A stretch of DNA of 64,000 nt, taken from Bacteroidota bacterium (GTDB lineage: Bacteria; Bacteroidota; Bacteroidia; JACCXN01). The stretch's first letter is position 1; each line of letters begins with the position of its first letter. The DNA is taken from NCBI GenBank assembly GCA_013696965.1, contig JACCXN010000055.1, positions 16,183-80,182 on the forward strand, in the 5' to 3' direction. The notes under the pieces are model-generated. The model searched no databases and was not told where the DNA came from. It worked only from the letters and a program-made list of their open reading frames with translations. The translations under genes and the position numbers were made by a program. Positions 18,901 through 27,561 of this stretch are shown here, piece after piece.

Positions 18901-19991
18901 ATGAAAAAGTATTGAATGGAACTTGGGCTCCTTATGGTTTAACTTCTGTTTATGAACATGGTCCGGCTATACCTGTAACTGGGGGTAATACAGATTTAAG
19001 CAAGGTGAAAAGTGTTGATGTTGTTATTACTGATGACAAAACCAAATGGACCAGATGTCCTGTTCTTGAAAATCAATTCAATCCGCTTTTATCCCTTGGT
19101 GGTGCTGTTAAAAATGGATTAAGAAAATCACCTTCTGTTAATAAGGATGGAATTGCTGATGGAAGTGGCAATGGAATGGGATGGTTTCCAGGTTATGCTG
19201 TTTGTGTTGAAACTGGTGAACGTTTAAATATGGCTTTTAGTGAGGATACCTGGCTAGGTGATGCCAATGGTAGGGATATGTTATGGAACCCAACATCAGT
19301 TGTGTATACAAATACTGGCCAAATAAGAGGTGGAGGAAAGCATTTTATATATGTGTTTAATAAACGCGGAAATCTACCAAATCAAATGCCTGCTTACGAT
19401 GAAGGAGAAAAATTGAAGGAATTTATTACTGCAGGTGGAACTGCTTTGCGTGAAGTATGGAACAATTGTATGTGGGTAGGTTATCCTTTGCTTGTAAAAG
19501 ATAAGAAACTTTTAGGAACAGAAGTTAAAATTAAACTTAGAGTTTCAAGAAAGTATGAGAAATATGAAACAAGCAGTGTTGCAAATGACAAAAATCCACT
19601 TTACTCTTTCGATCTTAAGGATCTTGCCACTGAAAAGGGAAGTTCAATCGCACTGGATTCTGCACTTTCACTTGTGAATGTTGTTCCGAATCCTTATTAT
19701 GCATATTCAGGTTATGAAACCAACCAATTGGACAACAGAATTAAGATTATTAACTTGCCTGTAGAAGCTTCTGTTACAATTTATACTGTAAATGGCACTT
19801 TAATTCGCAAATTTGCAAAAGCTGATAAGACAACCTCACTTGAATGGGATTTGAAAAACCATGCTGGCATACCTATTTCAGGTGGTGTTTATTTAATACA
19901 TGTAAGTTCGAAAGACGAAACGGGTGTTTTAAGAGAAAGGGTATTAAAGTGGTTTGGAATTATGCGACCGGTTGATCTTGATTCATTTTAA
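15996..19991 (+). CDS. giant secreted protein with type IX-like C-terminal domain
   Basis: A 1331-aa exported protein: signal peptide 1-24 (VFVANTTFA), then a low-complexity N/S/G/Q segment, then a conserved-looking N-terminal block (NNVRALIHTGGDMWWDL, GALWMGGVDVNGQLKLAAQ, GNDYWPGPL). The body is rich in aromatic and glycine residues. Near residue 1226 comes NVVPNPYYAYSGYE, the usual opening of a C-terminal beta-sandwich of the type IX sorting (Por) class, continuing with VTIYTVNGTLIRKF, LEWDLKNHAGIPISGGVYLI and an unusual tail that ends MRPVDLDSF. I recognise the architecture as recurring in Bacteroidota next to a TonB receptor and a PorV-like protein, but its function is unknown to me. It probably ends up at the cell surface. 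Confidence 0.85.
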   Translation: MKKLSFLFLNISVCLVFVANTTFAKNSTNSSNGGQNNPGSNQNTPSLAAGCAVASASRDLDLNNVRALIHTGGDMWWDLVGSPRYEIPKGSGNHSMFSGALWMGGVDVNGQLKLAAQRFRNKGNDYWPGPLNKITVDIDAPTCYEYDKFFVTTRAEVEEFNAWFLATQDNPAQAALDFPGYLIPKSILDWPAHGNPGNNEGYYLAPYFKRDGSTGAYNPYDGDYPGYELVSGGECGTTRDVKLYGDKNLWWVFNDKGNVHTETGGSPIGMEVRAQAFAFSTNDEINNMTFYNYELINRSTFSLENTYFGVWADADLGFYDDDFVGCDVQRGLGYAYNGAETDGTGAPGHYKGTPPAIGIDFFEGPYQDNDGIDNPLVYDYNLAKAGNGIPYSGLGIGYGDGIIDNERFGMSRFLYHNKGGQGANAIQEPETAPDYYNFLRGIWKDNTKMVYGGNGHVSGGGVGECNYMFPGTTDPIGWGTNGAPQLNWTEETALNVAADRRFAQSAGPFVLKPGAVNNITVGVVWAQALSGGPFASVEKLKIVDDKAQSLFDNCFRILNGPDAPELTIKELDKELILYLSNPRGNNVNESYIEKDYTIPSINIETGQAFDQFYRFQGYLIYQVKDGTVTADEIGNPDRARLTAQVDIKDGVSRLINFKFDENILANVPEDVIINGTDKGIYHSFRILEDKFALNAKKLVNHKPYYFLAIAYAYNNFKQYNPLQPSGLDGQTKTYKLSRKTASGSIKAFKAVPHNSSPRETGILVNSSYGDQPIITRIEGQGNGGLNIEFSAESEAQIFSAGKIEFPVYKKGFGPVDIKVVDPLNVPDATFEIKLNVPGTSSIDTASWILTNTSAFEVDGQSYAAGEFVVNSGTSIKVAYEQLIPAIGLSIRIEQAENPGIPTSLTNGYIGASMEFNDEQNRWLTGVSDAEQFSQTNWIRSGTFDDTTMFNYPYNKIYFDYGGKDDKEIYEKVLNGTWAPYGLTSVYEHGPAIPVTGGNTDLSKVKSVDVVITDDKTKWTRCPVLENQFNPLLSLGGAVKNGLRKSPSVNKDGIADGSGNGMGWFPGYAVCVETGERLNMAFSEDTWLGDANGRDMLWNPTSVVYTNTGQIRGGGKHFIYVFNKRGNLPNQMPAYDEGEKLKEFITAGGTALREVWNNCMWVGYPLLVKDKKLLGTEVKIKLRVSRKYEKYETSSVANDKNPLYSFDLKDLATEKGSSIALDSALSLVNVVPNPYYAYSGYETNQLDNRIKIINLPVEASVTIYTVNGTLIRKFAKADKTTSLEWDLKNHAGIPISGGVYLIHVSSKDETGVLRERVLKWFGIMRPVDLDSF

Positions 19992-20027
19992 TAAAATTTA
20001 TACATACGATACATATAATTAATACTT

Positions 20028-21089
20028 ATGAATAGATATTTAAAATTCGCCTTTGCAGTAGTTGGTTCAGCAATTTTATGCTCAAATGGTATTGCGGGTA
20101 ATAAGGATAGAGCAGGACAAGCCGGTGGATCTGCACTATTAATAAACCCTTGGGCCAGGAGTACTGGATGGGGAGGCGCAAACACTGCCAGTGTATCTGG
20201 TATTGAAGCCATGAGCCTTAATGTTGCAGGAATTGCTTTTACAAAAAAAACAGAAATTGTTTTTGCACATACTAACTGGCTTAACATTTCAGGCTCAATT
20301 GATGACAACATTAACATTAACGCATTCGGTTTATCTCAGCGTGTTGGTGAAACCGGGGTAATTGGCCTTAGTGTATTATCCATGAATTTTGGAGATGTAA
20401 TGGTTACCACTGTTGATTTGCCTGAAGGTGGATTGGGTAATTTTTCTCCTTCTTACTCTGTAATTGGTCTTTCCTACGCGAAGGAGTTTTCGAACAGTAT
20501 ATATGGAGGATTAACGCTTAAAATGGTTTCTGAGAAAATAGCAAATGCCGGTGCTACTGGAGTTGCTATTGATGCCGGTGTAAGATATGTTACAGGTGAA
20601 AATGATAAAATAAAATTTGGAATTGCACTAAGAAATGTTGGCCCACCAATGAAATTCAAAGGAGATGGTCTTTCTATTAGAGGTGTTATTCCTACTACAG
20701 GTGCTAGTCTTACCGTTGAACAAAGAACTTCTCCATATGAGTTACCCTCAATGATTAATATTGGTGCTTCTTATGATTTCAAGCTTCTAGAAGATCACAG
20801 ATTAACTCTTGCAGGAAATTTTGCCTCCAATTCGTTTACCAGAGATCAAATTTTGTTAGGACTTGAATATGGTTTCAAAAATTATTTCATGCTTAGAGGT
20901 GGATATGCTTACGAAGAAGGAATTACTAGTGTTAGTGACAGAGTAACAGCCTTTACTGGTCCTTCTGCAGGTGCTACTTTTGAACTTCCTTTAAATGATA
21001 AGGGAACCACCTTTGGTTTCGATTACTCTTACCGTGCTACAAATCCTTTTAACGGTGTTCATAGTTTAGGGGTGAGAATTAATTTATAG
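20028..21089 (+). CDS. PorV/PorQ-family outer-membrane beta-barrel protein
   Basis: A 353-aa protein with a signal peptide (residues 1-23) and the PorV-family opening GGSALLINPWARSTGWGGANTASV, followed by EAMSLNVAGIAFT and repeated amphipathic strands to a C-terminal SLGVRINL. PorV of the type IX secretion system shuttles cargo from the translocon to the attachment complex. This copy sits 36 bases after the giant secreted protein gene, which suggests that it serves that protein and the TonB receptor rather than the general system; no other por/gld genes are near. A terminator follows at 21138-21170. Confidence 0.85.
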   Translation: MNRYLKFAFAVVGSAILCSNGIAGNKDRAGQAGGSALLINPWARSTGWGGANTASVSGIEAMSLNVAGIAFTKKTEIVFAHTNWLNISGSIDDNININAFGLSQRVGETGVIGLSVLSMNFGDVMVTTVDLPEGGLGNFSPSYSVIGLSYAKEFSNSIYGGLTLKMVSEKIANAGATGVAIDAGVRYVTGENDKIKFGIALRNVGPPMKFKGDGLSIRGVIPTTGASLTVEQRTSPYELPSMINIGASYDFKLLEDHRLTLAGNFASNSFTRDQILLGLEYGFKNYFMLRGGYAYEEGITSVSDRVTAFTGPSAGATFELPLNDKGTTFGFDYSYRATNPFNGVHSLGVRINL

Positions 21090-21137
21090 TGGTATATAAA
21101 TAATTTTTTTTTATTAAATTTGTTATAGTATTTATAA

Positions 21138-21170
21138 AGAGTCCCGACTTTGTCGGGATTCTTTTATTTT
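21138..21170 (+). terminator. Terminator closing the TonB-receptor / secreted-protein / PorV unit
   Basis: Stem TCCCGAC (21142-21148) and GTCGGGA (21152-21158), three-base loop, then a T-rich tail to about 21170. Confidence 0.85.
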
Positions 21171-21207
21171 TTATTATACTTAAACAATGATTTTTATTTA
21201 AACAGTT

Positions 21208-21681
21208 ATGGGCAAACCAACATATTTTACTCAGGAAGGTCTGGAGAAGTTGAAGGATGAATTACATCAATTAACAACTTTTGAGCGCCCTTCCATTTCC
21301 AAACAAATTGCAGAAGCAAGAGACAAGGGTGATCTTTCAGAAAATGCGGAATATGATGCAGCCAAGGAAGCCCAGGGTTTACTTGAATTGAAAATATCAA
21401 AATTGCAGGATGTTTTAAGTACTGCCCGTATTATTGATGAATCTAAACTGGATAATTCCAAAGTACTTATTCTTTCTAAAGTTAAAATAAAGAATACAAA
21501 AAATGGAGCAACAATGATTTATACACTTGTTCCTGAAAATGAAGCCGATCTTAAAACGGGTAAAATCTCAATAAATTCACCCATAGCAACTGGCTTGTTG
21601 GGCAAAAAAATTGGTGAGAGTGTTGCTATTGCCGTCCCATCTGGAGAAATGGAATTTGAAATAATTGAAATTGGCAGATAA
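21208..21681 (+). CDS. greA: transcription elongation factor GreA
   Basis: GreA binds the secondary channel of RNA polymerase and stimulates cleavage of backtracked RNA. The 157-aa length is typical. The N-terminal coiled coil carries the catalytic acidic tip in RDKGDLSENAEYDAAKEAQ (residues 40-58), and the C-terminal FKBP-like domain includes ISINSPIATGLLGKKIGE. The next gene begins on the base after its stop codon. Confidence 0.97.
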   Translation: MGKPTYFTQEGLEKLKDELHQLTTFERPSISKQIAEARDKGDLSENAEYDAAKEAQGLLELKISKLQDVLSTARIIDESKLDNSKVLILSKVKIKNTKNGATMIYTLVPENEADLKTGKISINSPIATGLLGKKIGESVAIAVPSGEMEFEIIEIGR

Positions 21682-22089
21682 ATGGCATCTGTATTCACTA
21701 AAATCATAAATGGCGAAATTCCTTCTCACAAGATTGCTGAGACAGATGATTTTTTCGCATTTTTAGATATTAGCCCACTTGCACTTGGCCATACGCTCGT
21801 AATTCCCAAAAAAGAAGTTGATTATATATTGAATCTTGAAGACGAATTATATTCACATTTATGGGCTTTTGCTAAAACTATTGCCATTGCTCTTGAAAAA
21901 TCAGTTGATTGCAAAAGAATTGGAATAGCTGTTATTGGCCTGGAGGTGGCTCATACTCATATTCACCTTATTCCAATTAATAAGGTTGATGATATTAATT
22001 TTTCCAGGCCTAAAATGAAATTATCGGATGAACAATATGCCCTAATCGCAAAGGATATTCGTAATAACCTTGCTTTTCCTTTTAATTGA
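21682..22089 (+). CDS. HIT-family nucleotide hydrolase
   Basis: A 135-aa Hint/PKCI-like protein that hydrolyses nucleoside phosphoramidates or dinucleotides. The catalytic histidine triad is HTHIH at residues 91-95 within [12 protein letters not shown], and the opening [16 protein letters not shown] is the standard N-terminus. ATG directly follows the greA stop, so translation is probably coupled. Its 3' end overlaps the convergent ruvC by 8 bases. Confidence 0.95.
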   Translation: MASVFTKIINGEIPSHKIAETDDFFAFLDISPLALGHTLVIPKKEVDYILNLEDELYSHLWAFAKTIAIALEKSVDCKRIGIAVIGLEVAHTHIHLIPINKVDDINFSRPKMKLSDEQYALIAKDIRNNLAFPFN

Positions 22090-22636
22090 TTTTTCGTTTA
22101 GGGTTTGCAACAATGAAAGATTCCCAACCTGAATAAACTTTTTTTTCACCAGCTGAATTCTTTTGAAAATAATGGCATACCGCTGCGGCAAGCCCATCCG
22201 TAGCATCAAGGGAATTTGGTATGTTTTGAAATACCAATAAGCTTTGCAGCATGGCCGATACTTGTTCCTTTGAAGCATTACCATTTCCGGTAATGGATTG
22301 TTTTATTTTTTTTGGTGCATATTCAGTAATTGGGATATTTCTATGCAATGCAGCTGCAATTGCAACACCTTGGGCACGGCCCAACTTTAACATAGATTGA
22401 ACGTTTTTTCCGAAAAATGGTGCCTCAATTGCCATATCATCCGGTTTGTAAAGTTCGATTAGCTGAACCGTTGATTCAAAAATGTTTTTTAGTTTTATAT
22501 GATGGTCATCAATTTTGCTCATATTTATTGTACCCAGAGATAGTAATTCCATCTTTTTTTGTTTGATGTGAATTACTCCATAACCCATAATGTTTGTACC
22601 AGGATCAATTCCCAGAATTATTCTGTCTGAATTCAA
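22082..22636 (-). CDS. ruvC: crossover junction endodeoxyribonuclease RuvC
   Basis: It resolves Holliday junctions by paired nicks, working with RuvAB. The 184-aa protein opens with the RNase H-like [12 protein letters not shown]. Acidic catalytic residues are visible at D11, E71 ([13 protein letters not shown]) and the D144/D147 pair ([13 protein letters not shown]). No ruvA or ruvB lies nearby. The gene converges on the HIT gene with a short overlap and is divergent from the UPF0104 gene. Confidence 0.96.
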   Translation of the reverse strand: MNSDRIILGIDPGTNIMGYGVIHIKQKKMELLSLGTINMSKIDDHHIKLKNIFESTVQLIELYKPDDMAIEAPFFGKNVQSMLKLGRAQGVAIAAALHRNIPITEYAPKKIKQSITGNGNASKEQVSAMLQSLLVFQNIPNSLDATDGLAAAVCHYFQKNSAGEKKVYSGWESFIVANPKRKIN

Positions 22637-22694
22637 TTTTATTAAAATTAAAGATTAAATCATTTTAAGTATATTGCCAGCAATTACAATAGCA

Positions 22695-23654
22695 ATGAAG
22701 ACAAATTTAGCTAAATATGATGCATTTTTAATTCTTTTTGTCAAATCTCTGGTTATTTGTCTTTCCTTTTGGTTTATTTACCATAGAATTTTTATTTCAC
22801 AGGATTTTGCACAATTTGAATCTGCATTTAAGAATGCCTTTCTTGCACCAACTTTTTTTCCATTATTAAGTGTTGTTTGTATTCTCTTTTTAATTAATTG
22901 GGGAACCGAAGCCTACAAATGGAAAATGATTATCAAAAAGCTTCAGATAATTTCTTTTCCGCAATCTTTCAAGGCTGTTTTTTCTGGAATCACTGTTGGT
23001 CTATTCACCCCAAATCGAGTTGGTGAGTATGGAGGTAGAATTATTTATTTAAATAGAAGTAATAGAACCAATGCTGTTGTAATTGCCATAGCCGGAAATC
23101 TGAGCCAACTTTTAACTACGCTTGTTTTTGGTATATTAGGAGTGATTTTTTATTACCTTTATTTTAGTCAGTTAAATATCGGATTCATTTCCCTTGTTCT
23201 GTTGTTGATTATTCCAATTTGTTTCTTTTTGTTTTTTAATATTAGAAAAATTCCTGTTCTTTTTGGTTCAAAAATTGAAAAATATCTAAGGGCTTTTGCT
23301 TTTTTTAGTAATCTTGAATTAATCAAATTGGTATTTTTAAGTACTTTAAGATATTTAATGTTTTTTCTCCAATTTTATATTTTGTTATTGATATTTAAAA
23401 TTGAAATTCAAATTTTAGATGCACTTGTTTTATTGCCTGTGATATTTCTTGTTATAAGTGTAATTCCCACTTTTGCACTTGTTGAATGGGGAGTTAGAGG
23501 ATCTGCTGCTTTATTTTTTGTTGGTGCGGTTTCATCTAATAGCGCTGGAATACTTGCTGCTGCAACTATGTTGTGGCTAATCAACATTGCCTTTCCAGCC
23601 TTACTGGGTGTAATGTTTATTGCAAACCATAAGCTTTCAATAAATGAATACTGA
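22695..23654 (+). CDS. UPF0104 / lysylphosphatidylglycerol synthase-like membrane protein
   Basis: About 319 aa with roughly eight hydrophobic helices, of the integral-membrane (flippase-like) family related to the membrane half of MprF. The conserved loop TVGLFTPNRVGEYGGRIIYL lies near residue 100, and LVEWGVRGSAALFF is near 265. The C-terminal catalytic domain of MprF is absent, so a lipid-transport or lipid-synthesis accessory role is inferred. I start at ATG 22695 (MKTNLAKYD) rather than an in-frame TTG 21 bases upstream. The next gene starts inside this one (11-base overlap), a coupled pair. Confidence 0.85.
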   Translation: MKTNLAKYDAFLILFVKSLVICLSFWFIYHRIFISQDFAQFESAFKNAFLAPTFFPLLSVVCILFLINWGTEAYKWKMIIKKLQIISFPQSFKAVFSGITVGLFTPNRVGEYGGRIIYLNRSNRTNAVVIAIAGNLSQLLTTLVFGILGVIFYYLYFSQLNIGFISLVLLLIIPICFFLFFNIRKIPVLFGSKIEKYLRAFAFFSNLELIKLVFLSTLRYLMFFLQFYILLLIFKIEIQILDALVLLPVIFLVISVIPTFALVEWGVRGSAALFFVGAVSSNSAGILAAATMLWLINIAFPALLGVMFIANHKLSINEY

Positions 23655-24792
23655 TATTTTACTGTGGGTTGTTGTTTTTATTAGCTCAATTTATATTCTT
23701 GTAGTTTCCTCTGCATCCTATCTTTGGGTTAAACACAAACCTATTGAAAAAATAAACTCATTTGTTTCTCCTGTTCCTATTTCTGTAATAGTTGCTGCCA
23801 GAAATGAAGAAGATAGTATACTCAGTTGTCTTTCGTCTATTTTAAATCAGAACTATCCTCTTGATTTATTTGAAATTATTGTTGTAAATGATAATTCCAC
23901 GGATTCAACAAGTAGAATAATTGAAAAGTGCATGAGTGAGAATTCTGAAAATCTAAAACTCATTCACCTGCCATGCGATGCCAGAACAAAATCGTATAAA
24001 AAACTGGCAATTCAAACAGCTATAAAGCAGGCTAAAGGAGAGTTAATTGTTACAACTGATGCCGATTGTGTAATGGGACCTGAATGGTTAAACTCAATTG
24101 CATGTTTTTACAAGCAACATGGCCATAAAATGATTGTAGGGCCAGTATTTATTGGCCCTGTGGATTCACTTTCCGGAAAATTACAAAATCTTGAATTTTC
24201 AGCACTCATTGGAATGGGAGGAGCATTTTTATTGGCAGGCATGCCTTTAATGTGTAATGGCGCAAACTTAATTTACGAGAAAAAATCCTTTAATGAAATC
24301 CAGGGATTTAAATCAATTGATAACAAGGCATCGGGAGATGATATGTTGCTTATGCTAAAGTTTAAGAAATATTTTGGTTCAAAAGAAATTGGTTTTATAA
24401 AGAATTATGATGCTGTTGTTTATACAAAACCCATTGAAAAATTAAAAATATTTTTTCAACAGAGAAAGCGATGGGCGTCTAAATCAAGAGATTATCATGA
24501 CGTTGCAGTTGTTTTCCTTGCAGGCATTGTATTCTCTGCATCTTTTTCTTTATGCTTTTGCTTAATAATGTCATTTATTTCCAATAAATTCGCACTCTTA
24601 TTTGTTTTCTTGTTTGGAGTAAAGTGTTTGATAGATTTGATATTTTTATTTTGTTTATCCTCATTTTTTAAAAACAGAAAGTGGCTTTGGTTAGCAATTC
24701 CAGGACAATTGTTAAATATTATTTACGTTCCGGTTATTGCAATAGCTTCTCAATTTGGAAGTTACAACTGGAAAGGAAGAAAATTAAGTTAA
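23644..24792 (+). CDS. family 2 glycosyltransferase, membrane-anchored
   Basis: A 382-aa processive-type GT-A enzyme: N-terminal helix (residues 5-27), nucleotide-binding VIVAARNEEDSILSCL, FEIIVVNDNSTDST, the metal-binding DADC near 139-142, and QRKRW near 273-277 (the QxxRW motif). Three to four C-terminal helices follow. It transfers a sugar to a membrane lipid or polymer, substrate unknown. It overlaps the UPF0104 gene by 11 bases, which suggests that both act on the same envelope product. Confidence 0.92.
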   Translation: MNTDILLWVVVFISSIYILVVSSASYLWVKHKPIEKINSFVSPVPISVIVAARNEEDSILSCLSSILNQNYPLDLFEIIVVNDNSTDSTSRIIEKCMSENSENLKLIHLPCDARTKSYKKLAIQTAIKQAKGELIVTTDADCVMGPEWLNSIACFYKQHGHKMIVGPVFIGPVDSLSGKLQNLEFSALIGMGGAFLLAGMPLMCNGANLIYEKKSFNEIQGFKSIDNKASGDDMLLMLKFKKYFGSKEIGFIKNYDAVVYTKPIEKLKIFFQQRKRWASKSRDYHDVAVVFLAGIVFSASFSLCFCLIMSFISNKFALLFVFLFGVKCLIDLIFLFCLSSFFKNRKWLWLAIPGQLLNIIYVPVIAIASQFGSYNWKGRKLS

Positions 24793-24810
24793 TTGTACTT
24801 TTTATAGTTT

Positions 24811-26079
24811 ATGTTTTTTAAAAAAGATACCTCAGATTTTTATTCCCGCTCACTTTCATATTATACCTGGAAACGATTAAAGAGAAGTAAATTGGCTCTT
24901 TTTGGATTAGTGGTAATTGGAATTTCTGTTATTATTGCCTTGCTCGGATCTGTCATCAGGCCTGATTCAAGCCCTATGGCTAATGAAATGCTCTTGCAAC
25001 TTACTGCAAAAGAACCAGGCTTTACCGCTCAAATATTAAAAATTAGAAAAAACAAAGAGATTCCTTCGGTTAACATTCTGGATAAAATGTTTTTTGGTGG
25101 AAAAGAAAACGATCACAATGAAGTTCCAATTAATCGTTATTGGTTTGAATCAGAATACATAGTTGTAGAACAGTATACCGGGCTAAAAGGACATGAAGGC
25201 TTACAAACAAAATTCCATATTGCAGATGTACTTTATCCATTGGATTATAATGTGAAGTATGAAGATTATGCAGATAATGGATTTTTAGAATTTCATGTTT
25301 TGGGGAATAAAAAAATTAGTAAACCACTACAGGATTTAAGAGATGAGATTGAAAAGAAAAATATAGTGTCAAATACTTACATTTTAGGAACCGACCGCTT
25401 TGGAAGAGATATGTTAAGTCGTTTAATGTCCGGTACTATTGTGTCTCTTTCAGTTGGATTTATTTCCGTTTTCATTTCCCTTGTAATAGGTATAAGTTTA
25501 GGTGCAATAGGTGGATTTTTTAAAGGAAGAATTGATGATTTTATTGTTTGGCTAATTAATGTTGTTTGGTCTATTCCAACACTTTTGTTGGTTATCGCAA
25601 TTACATTGGCTTTGGGAAAAGGATTCTGGCAAGTATTTATTGCAGTGGGTCTAACCATGTGGGTTGAAGTGGCGCGTGTGGTAAGAGGGCAAATACTGAG
25701 TCTTAGGGAAAAAGAATTTATTGAGGCTGGCAGGGCTTTAGGCTTTTCTGATTCCAGATTGATCTTTCGTCATGTTTTGCCAAACATAATGGGTCCTGTA
25801 ATTGTAATTTCTGCTGCTAATTTCGCATCCGCAATATTAATTGAAGCAGGATTGAGCTTTTTGGGTATTGGGGCACAGCCGCCAATGGCCTCATGGGGAA
25901 CTATGATAAAAGATCATTATGGATATATAATTACTGGAAATGCCTTTCTAGCCCTTATGCCAGGGTTTGCCATTATGTTAATGGTTCTTGCCTTTATGCT
26001 TGTCGGAAATGGCCTTAGAGATGCTCTTGATAGCAGATCGGCAGATGATTATGATAAAACATCAGGCCCGGTAGTTTAA
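24811..26079 (+). CDS. OppC/DppC-type ABC transporter permease with enlarged periplasmic domain
   Basis: Its C-terminal half is a clear binding-protein-dependent permease: LGTDRFGRDMLSRLMSG near residue 192, the EAA loop EAGRALGFSDSRLIFRHVLPN, and AGLSFLGIGAQPPMASWG. Between the first helix (residues 27-48) and the first motif there are about 145 residues, roughly 100 more than in standard OppC, so total length is 422 aa. The insert is charged and periplasmic by topology. No partner permease, ATPase or binding protein lies next to it. It follows the glycosyltransferase by 18 bases and overlaps the convergent transporter gene by 4. Confidence 0.88.
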   Translation: MFFKKDTSDFYSRSLSYYTWKRLKRSKLALFGLVVIGISVIIALLGSVIRPDSSPMANEMLLQLTAKEPGFTAQILKIRKNKEIPSVNILDKMFFGGKENDHNEVPINRYWFESEYIVVEQYTGLKGHEGLQTKFHIADVLYPLDYNVKYEDYADNGFLEFHVLGNKKISKPLQDLRDEIEKKNIVSNTYILGTDRFGRDMLSRLMSGTIVSLSVGFISVFISLVIGISLGAIGGFFKGRIDDFIVWLINVVWSIPTLLLVIAITLALGKGFWQVFIAVGLTMWVEVARVVRGQILSLREKEFIEAGRALGFSDSRLIFRHVLPNIMGPVIVISAANFASAILIEAGLSFLGIGAQPPMASWGTMIKDHYGYIITGNAFLALMPGFAIMLMVLAFMLVGNGLRDALDSRSADDYDKTSGPVV

Positions 26080-27434
26080 AACAATAATAAACCTGTTATA
26101 AAAATTATTGCTCCCACCACCATCAATATAAGTGTATAAGGCAAAATTTCTTTTCCTTTTAGCCCTGTAATACCTAATAAAGGCAAAGCCCAGAATGGCT
26201 GAACCATATTTGTCAATTGATCACCATAGGCCAAGGCCATTATTGCTTTGGCTGGCAAAACGTTTAACTTTAAAGCAGCCTCTGCTATAATTGGGCCTTG
26301 AACAGCCCACTGACCTCCTCCGCTGGGCACAAATATATTTACAATGCCTGCACTTAGTAAAGTCAGAACCGGAAATGATTCTGTTGTTGAAATCGAAATA
26401 AAGAAATCAGACATTAAAATTGTTAAGCCTGAATATTTCATTATACCCATAATACCAAAATAAAGCGGAAATTGTATTAAAATTCCAGATGCTCCGGATA
26501 TTGCACTATCAACAGCAAGTAAAAACGATTTGAAATTTTGGTGAAAAACAATAGCCAAACCGAGTAAACTCATGTTAATGAAATTCGGTGTAATTACTGA
26601 CAGGGAAACAGTTTCAGGGGGAATAAAAATCAGGTATAATATATAAGTTAGTATAAGGCCTCCAGTAACCAGAGATACTAATTGTGAGTTATCTATTTTT
26701 TCTGCCCCGGAAATGGTGTGTTTTAAAAGTTCTGTTTGTGGTTTTAATTCGATCTCAGGCTTTGAGTCTTTTGCATATTTACCAAGTAAATACATAAGCA
26801 ATGGCAAAAAAATCAATAAAGCCAGGGAAACACTAATATTCATTGTTGAAAAAATTGTTTGCGATTGAGAAATCAATCCAAGTTTAGCTTCTAAAAAATG
26901 GCCAGGTTCTGCTACTTTAATGGGAGCAGAACCGGATAAACCTCCGTGCCATACCATTAATCCGGAATATCCTGCGGCCCCAATTAATCCATAATTTATT
27001 TTATAACCATTGATTAGGGCTTTTTCTGCAATTTTTCTTGCAAATATAGCTCCGAACACAAGGCCTAGTCCCCAATTAAAAAAACTAACAATTAAAGAAA
27101 AAAAACAAACTATTAATGCAGTCTTTGCTGTGTTTGAACAAGTTTTAACCAACAGGTTGATTAATTTATCCACTGGTTTAGAAAGTGCGAGAACATGACC
27201 AAGAACCAGTATTAGCATCATCTGCATTGCAAAAACCATCAAAGCAGAATCCCAAACTCCTGCATACCAATAATCAGCTAACTGGACTAGATAAGGCCTG
27301 GAATTATCCGCTAAAGGATCATCAGTAAGGATGCCAGCAAGACTAAAGGTGATGAATGTTAATAAAAGGGCAATTGCAAATGGCGATGGTAAAATTTTAT
27401 GAAATGCCCTGGCAAACCTGTCTGAAAAATTCAT
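26076..27434 (-). CDS. short-chain fatty acid transporter (AtoE family)
   Basis: A 452-aa polytopic membrane protein of the AtoE/short-chain fatty acid permease family, expected to import acetoacetate or butyrate-like acids. Family segments include NWGLGLVFGAIFARKIAE, GAAGYSGLMVWHGGLSGSAP and the C-terminal VNIFVPSGGGQWAVQGPI with MVQPFWALPLLGI. About eleven to twelve helices. The gene stands alone; no CoA-transferase or thiolase lies nearby. Confidence 0.9.
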   Translation of the reverse strand: MNFSDRFARAFHKILPSPFAIALLLTFITFSLAGILTDDPLADNSRPYLVQLADYWYAGVWDSALMVFAMQMMLILVLGHVLALSKPVDKLINLLVKTCSNTAKTALIVCFFSLIVSFFNWGLGLVFGAIFARKIAEKALINGYKINYGLIGAAGYSGLMVWHGGLSGSAPIKVAEPGHFLEAKLGLISQSQTIFSTMNISVSLALLIFLPLLMYLLGKYAKDSKPEIELKPQTELLKHTISGAEKIDNSQLVSLVTGGLILTYILYLIFIPPETVSLSVITPNFINMSLLGLAIVFHQNFKSFLLAVDSAISGASGILIQFPLYFGIMGIMKYSGLTILMSDFFISISTTESFPVLTLLSAGIVNIFVPSGGGQWAVQGPIIAEAALKLNVLPAKAIMALAYGDQLTNMVQPFWALPLLGITGLKGKEILPYTLILMVVGAIIFITGLLLF

Positions 27435-27510
27435 TGTTTAAAAAAGAATGTTTTGTTTTTCAATAAATTATTAGAGCTAATTATTTTAGCTAATGCTTGG
27501 GTTAAATGTA

Positions 27511-27542
27511 AAAAAAAAGCTGCCAATTCAGGCAGCTTTTTT
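27511..27542 (-). terminator. Bidirectional terminator after the DUF3127 gene
   Basis: AAAAAAGCTGCC (27512-27523) and GGCAGCTTTTTT (27531-27542) form a stem with a seven-base loop and T-runs on both strands. It lies just downstream of the DUF3127 stop codon. Confidence 0.85.
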
Positions 27543-27561
27543 CAACTATTTCAATGTTTAA

